Of a stretch of 9,418 nucleotides of DNA, positions 9,078-9,418 are shown in pieces. Positions within the stretch are counted from its first letter, which is position 1, and each line of letters starts with the position of its first letter. The DNA is taken from assembly GCA_934667865.1 (NCBI GenBank), contig CAKUMR010000029.1:1-9418 (forward strand), given 5' to 3'. The translations under genes were made by a program, and so were the position numbers. This DNA comes from an uncultured Oscillospiraceae bacterium (GTDB lineage: Bacteria > Bacillota_A > Clostridia > Oscillospirales > Oscillospiraceae). The notes below the pieces were generated by a model that had not been told where the DNA came from, searched no databases, and saw only the letters and a program-made list of their open reading frames with translations.

Positions 9078-9272
9078 TTACTCGCGGACCTTTGCAGCCA
9101 GCTTGCCCTCTGCGACCTCGCGGATCGCCAGCGTCACAGGCTTGTCTTCCAGCGGAATGTGAAAGGTCTCGGATTCGATGGAGATCTGACGCGCGCGGCG
9201 CGCGACGACATTGACCATCAGGTAGCGGCTGTCGATGTGCTTGAGCAGCTCGGACATTGCGGGATACAGCAT
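9078..9272 (-). CDS. rpoZ: DNA-directed RNA polymerase omega subunit
   Basis: This 64-residue protein is the omega subunit, which binds the C-terminal part of beta' and helps assemble and stabilise RNA polymerase. The length fits the short Firmicute form (about 67 residues in Bacillus) rather than the roughly 90 of E. coli. Residues 7-30 carry the family core, with DSRYLMV at 14-20 and ARRARQI at 24-30. KPVTLAIREVAEGK at 44-57 matches the conserved second half. The ATG at 9272 is preceded by AAGGAGGA (9281-9288) at an 8-base spacing, embedded in the last codons of gmk. Translation of the two genes is therefore probably coupled. The stop is 10 bases before the priA GTG. Confidence 0.95.
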   Translation of the reverse strand: MLYPAMSELLKHIDSRYLMVNVVARRARQISIESETFHIPLEDKPVTLAIREVAEGKLAAKVRE

Positions 9273-9273
9273 A

Positions 9274-9418
9274 TTAAAGTTCCTCCTTGAGTGTTTGGAA
9301 TCTATTTTCAGACCGGCATTCCTCCGCCGTCAGGATCGCACGGATCTCCGCGGCGGCGTGTTCGACCGTATCATTGACGACGATGTACTGATATTTTTCC
9401 GCGGTGCGGCACTCCTGC
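9274..9418 (-). CDS. gmk: Guanylate kinase, C-terminal end (partial)
   Basis: This is the last 47 codons and TAA stop of a gene that enters from the right edge; its start lies outside the window. The product of such a gene phosphorylates GMP to GDP with ATP in the cytoplasm. The visible residues include YQYIVVND, the usual C-terminal guanylate kinase signature (family form YDYVVVND), followed by a helix, EHAAAEIRAIL, matching the family's closing helix. The nucleotide-binding P-loop and GMP-binding residues are not in the window, so activity cannot be judged. The stop is one base before the rpoZ ATG, and the last codons (AAG GAG GAA) also form the rpoZ ribosome binding site. The gmk–rpoZ pairing is standard in Firmicutes and supports the call. 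Confidence 0.88.
   Translation of the reverse strand, partial: QECRTAEKYQYIVVNDTVEHAAAEIRAILTAEECRSENRFQTLKEEL
9281..9288 (-). promoter_or_regulatory. Ribosome binding site of rpoZ, inside gmk
   Basis: AAGGAGGA read on the minus strand lies 8 bases before the rpoZ ATG and overlaps the last codons of gmk. It is close to the ideal anti-16S complement and fixes the rpoZ start. Confidence 0.85.

Overview
The window is a tightly packed gene cluster with every gene on the minus strand. It is GC-rich and closely resembles the gmk–rpoZ–priA–def–fmt–rsmB–rlmN–prpC–prkC–(rsgA) order known from Bacillus, Clostridium and relatives. Gene order, a short RpoZ, strong AGGAGG-type ribosome binding sites and a PASTA-domain kinase point to a Firmicute. 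High GC and the protein flavour suggest a gut-type Clostridia member (Oscillospiraceae-like), but the family assignment is inference.

Layout in transcription order, right to left: the 3' end of gmk (guanylate kinase, 9274-9418); rpoZ (RNA polymerase omega, 9078-9272); priA (replication restart helicase, 6623-9067, GTG start); def (peptide deformylase, 6118-6612); fmt (Met-tRNA formyltransferase, 5207-6121); rsmB (16S rRNA m5C967 methyltransferase, 3912-5204); rlmN (23S rRNA A2503 / tRNA A37 radical-SAM methyltransferase, 2872-3915, TTG start); a PrpC/Stp PP2C phosphatase (2136-2870); and a PrkC/StkP PASTA Ser/Thr kinase (3-2057). The ATG of one more gene, probably rsgA, occupies bases 3-1. 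Junctions range from 4-base overlaps to 10-base gaps, except for one 78-base gap between the phosphatase and the kinase. No terminator with a T-tract and no convincing promoter was seen, so the window looks like part of one long polycistron.

Functionally the genes join nucleotide supply and transcription (gmk, rpoZ), restart of stalled replication forks (priA), formylation and deformylation of the initiator Met (fmt, def), rRNA methylation (rsmB, rlmN), and a reversible phosphorylation switch that senses cell-wall fragments (phosphatase plus PASTA kinase). All genes look intact, with their catalytic residues present.

I found no mobile element, CRISPR array, tRNA/rRNA gene or undescribed system. 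The points worth a second look are modest: absence of coaBC between rpoZ and priA, a TTG start for rlmN set by its ribosome binding site, DEEQ in place of DEEH in the PriA helicase, two inverted repeats in the only real intergenic gap, and similar neighbouring PASTA repeats with a Pro/Thr tail in the kinase.
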